A stretch of DNA of 64,000 nt from assembly GCA_041392805.1 (NCBI GenBank), contig JAWKLJ010000001.1, positions 5,640,501-5,704,500 on the forward strand. The letters are read 5' to 3'. Source of the stretch: Saprospiraceae bacterium (GTDB lineage Bacteria; Bacteroidota; Bacteroidia; Chitinophagales; Saprospiraceae). A program made the translations under genes and the position numbers. The notes under the pieces were generated by a model. That model was not told the origin of the DNA, searched no databases, and saw only the letters and a list, made by a program, of their open reading frames with translations. This document shows positions 62,379 to 64,000 of this stretch, piece after piece; position 1 is the first letter of the stretch, and every line of letters starts with the position of its first letter.

Positions 62379-63680
62379 ATGACAACCATATTATTTGCTG
62401 TATTGGTTTTCGTGTCGGTAATCCTGGCTTTGTCCTTTATGCTGATATTTGCAAGGAAAAGTTTGGTGCCTCAGGGCGAAGTTAAAATTGTAATTAATGG
62501 TGACGAGCGTAACCCCCTGATGGTTGCCCCAGGCTCCTCTTTATTGACGGCCCTTTCTGAAAAGAGTGTATTCCTCCCTTCTGCCTGCGGTGGAGGTGGT
62601 ACTTGTGCGATGTGCGAATGCCACATAGAAGAAGGTGGGGGAGATGTGTTGCCGACAGAATTAAACCACCTTACACGCAGAGAGGTGGCAGAACACAAGC
62701 GTTTAGCCTGCCAGGTCAAAGTGCGTCAGGATATGAAAATTCGCATTCCTGAAGAAATCTTTGGTATCAAAAAGTGGGAATGCGAAGTGGTATCTAACTA
62801 CAACGTGGCCACCTTTATCAAAGAGTTTGTGGTGAAATTGCCTGAAGGCGAAACACTGGATTTTGAGTCAGGTGGATACATCCAAATTGATGTGCCAAAA
62901 ATCGTCTGTGATTTCAAAACCATAGATATTACCTCACATCCTGATTTGGGTAAAGACCCGATGGAGTTCAAAACGGAATGGGACCAGTACAATTTATGGA
63001 CCCTGTCCATGAAAAATGACGAGGAACAATTCCGCGCCTACTCCATGGCCAACCACCCTGCCGAAGGGAATATTATCATGTTGAATATCCGGATAGCTAC
63101 GCCACCTTGGGACCGAAAGTCCAACGGCTGGATGCAAGTTAATCCTGGGGTTTGCTCTTCCTTCGTCTTTACCCGAAAACCAGGAGACAAAGTAACGATT
63201 TCGGGCCCGTATGGTGAATTCTTCATCAAACCGACTAAGAAAGAAATGGTGTACATTGGTGGTGGCGCAGGTATGGCACCTTTGCGTTCTCACGTATTCC
63301 ACCTGTTTCACACCATGAAAACTCCGGACAGAAAAGTCTCCTATTGGTATGGAGGGCGTTCGCGTAGAGAATTGTTCTATACCGAAGATTTCCGAGAAAT
63401 TGAGAAAGAATTCGACAATTTCCGCTATTATGTAGCCCTTTCTAACGCAACGGAAGAGGATAACTGGAACGTAAAATCAGATATCAATGCTGAAGGAGAT
63501 GGTTTTACTGGGTTTATTCACCAGGTATTATACGATCAATACCTGAAAAATCACCCAGAACCAGAAGAAGTAGAATACTACCTTTGCGGACCGCCATTGA
63601 TGTTGCAGGCAGCCCTTAAAATGCTCGATGAGTTGGGCGTGCCAGAAGAGAACATCGCATTTGACGACTTCGGTAGTTAA
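62379..63680 (+). CDS. nqrF: Na+-NQR subunit F, NADH dehydrogenase
   Basis: 433 aa. One N-terminal membrane helix (LFAVLVFVSVILALSFMLIF), a [2Fe-2S] ferredoxin domain with Cys70, Cys76, Cys79 and Cys111, then an FAD/NADH reductase module: RAYSMANHPAEG (FAD), GGGAGMAPLRSH (NADH) and the end YYLCGPPLMLQAALKML...FDDFGS. It takes electrons from NADH into the complex. Last gene of nqrABCDEF, followed by a terminator. Confidence 0.97.
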   Translation: MTTILFAVLVFVSVILALSFMLIFARKSLVPQGEVKIVINGDERNPLMVAPGSSLLTALSEKSVFLPSACGGGGTCAMCECHIEEGGGDVLPTELNHLTRREVAEHKRLACQVKVRQDMKIRIPEEIFGIKKWECEVVSNYNVATFIKEFVVKLPEGETLDFESGGYIQIDVPKIVCDFKTIDITSHPDLGKDPMEFKTEWDQYNLWTLSMKNDEEQFRAYSMANHPAEGNIIMLNIRIATPPWDRKSNGWMQVNPGVCSSFVFTRKPGDKVTISGPYGEFFIKPTKKEMVYIGGGAGMAPLRSHVFHLFHTMKTPDRKVSYWYGGRSRRELFYTEDFREIEKEFDNFRYYVALSNATEEDNWNVKSDINAEGDGFTGFIHQVLYDQYLKNHPEPEEVEYYLCGPPLMLQAALKMLDELGVPEENIAFDDFGS

Positions 63681-63699
63681 ACCATAAGACTGGATGTCC

Positions 63700-63732
63700 A
63701 AAAAAGCCTCGCCTTCACCGCGGGGCTTTTTT
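63700..63732 (+). terminator. Intrinsic terminator of the nqr operon
   Basis: AAAAAAGCCTCGC (63700-63712) pairs with GCGGGGCTTTTTT (63720-63732) with one T·G pair, giving a stem with a T-run in the right arm. 20 nt after the nqrF stop. Confidence 0.85.
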
Positions 63733-63830
63733 GTTTCCCTAAATCGAACAAAACCATCCTTTCATCTAGAATAATTCACCAGTTTGACGGAAATTCTTTC
63801 CTTCGCATAGAAACCAAAATAATTATAATT

Positions 63831-64000
63831 ATGTGGAAGAAGATTTCCTTTCTATTGGTGGCATTTCTCTCTATATCAGCCCTACATGGCCAAACAGCAG
63901 ATGAAATTATCCAAAAATACTTTGAAAATTCAGGTGGATATGAGAAATGGAAAGCGTTGAAAACCCAAAAATTGGTGGGAATGATGTCAATGGGACCTAT
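63831..64000 (+). CDS. LolA-like secreted protein, start only
   Basis: 56 codons are visible from the ATG at 63831. MWKKISFLLVAFLSISALHG is a signal peptide; the following TADEIIQKYFENSGGYEKWK and LKTQKLVGMMSM match the beginning of outer-membrane-lipoprotein-sorting-like proteins of Bacteroidota. The rest is outside the window. Separate from the nqr operon by a terminator. Confidence 0.6.
   Translation, partial: MWKKISFLLVAFLSISALHGQTADEIIQKYFENSGGYEKWKALKTQKLVGMMSMGP

Overview
The window looks like the chromosome of a Bacteroidota bacterium, most likely a Saprospiria-type (Lewinella/Haliscomenobacter-like) organism. The signs are a full hybrid two-component regulator with ligand propeller and AraC domain, a PorP/SprF plus PorE-like pair of type IX secretion type, LytTR/LytS signalling, ECF sigma/anti-sigma pairs, CarboxypepD-reg domains, an NqrA-F respiratory complex and promoters matching TAnnTTTG. 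The genus is an inference; no rRNA or tRNA gene was recognised.

Layout. 1-3.8 kb: leftward arginine operon (GNAT acetyltransferase, argG, argC, argD cut by the left edge) with a palindrome at its promoter. 3.8-12.4 kb: sparse region with a secreted degenerate-VWA protein, two Tat-exported sugar-metabolism-type enzymes (hydroxypyruvate isomerase-like, Gfo/Idh/MocA) and a helical protein of unknown function, separated by long gaps full of palindromic MITE-like repeats. 12.4-21.5 kb: TPR lipoprotein, then three tandem paralogous 7TM hybrid histidine kinases. 21.5-25.5 kb: ECF sigma and an anti-sigma-like membrane protein fused to CarboxypepD-reg and TonB-C-like domains, divergent from a secreted CarboxypepD-reg/VWA protein. 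25.5-31 kb: C-rich repeat patch, a small CPIFC-ending protein and a 1346-aa one-protein sensor/transcription factor. 31-35 kb: glycogen branching enzyme with two CBM48 proteins, one fused to a helix-hairpin-helix domain. 35-37.3 kb: tail-collar protein, LRR protein and more repeats. 37.4-46.5 kb: ABC exporter pair, LytS/LytTR pair, secreted unknown protein, diacylglycerol-kinase-like enzyme whose start codon lies in a long hairpin, and a coiled-coil secreted protein. 46.9-49.7 kb: dnaB interrupted by a 429-aa intein with a LAGLIDADG endonuclease. 50-56 kb: DUF2911 protein, then an ECF sigma/anti-sigma pair followed by PorP- and PorE-like genes. 56.2-63.7 kb: pnuC and the complete nqrABCDEF operon; the window ends inside a LolA-like secreted protein gene.

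Most genes are ordinary for the phylum. I found no CRISPR array, toxin island, prophage or transposase gene. The less expected content is the density of non-coding palindromic repeat families, the triple kinase array, the two sigma modules tied to envelope proteins, the intein, the membrane-anchored extension of NqrA, the CBM48-HhH fusion and the dagK start-codon hairpin. I do not see a clearly undescribed multi-gene system; the sigma/anti-sigma/VWA module is the closest candidate.
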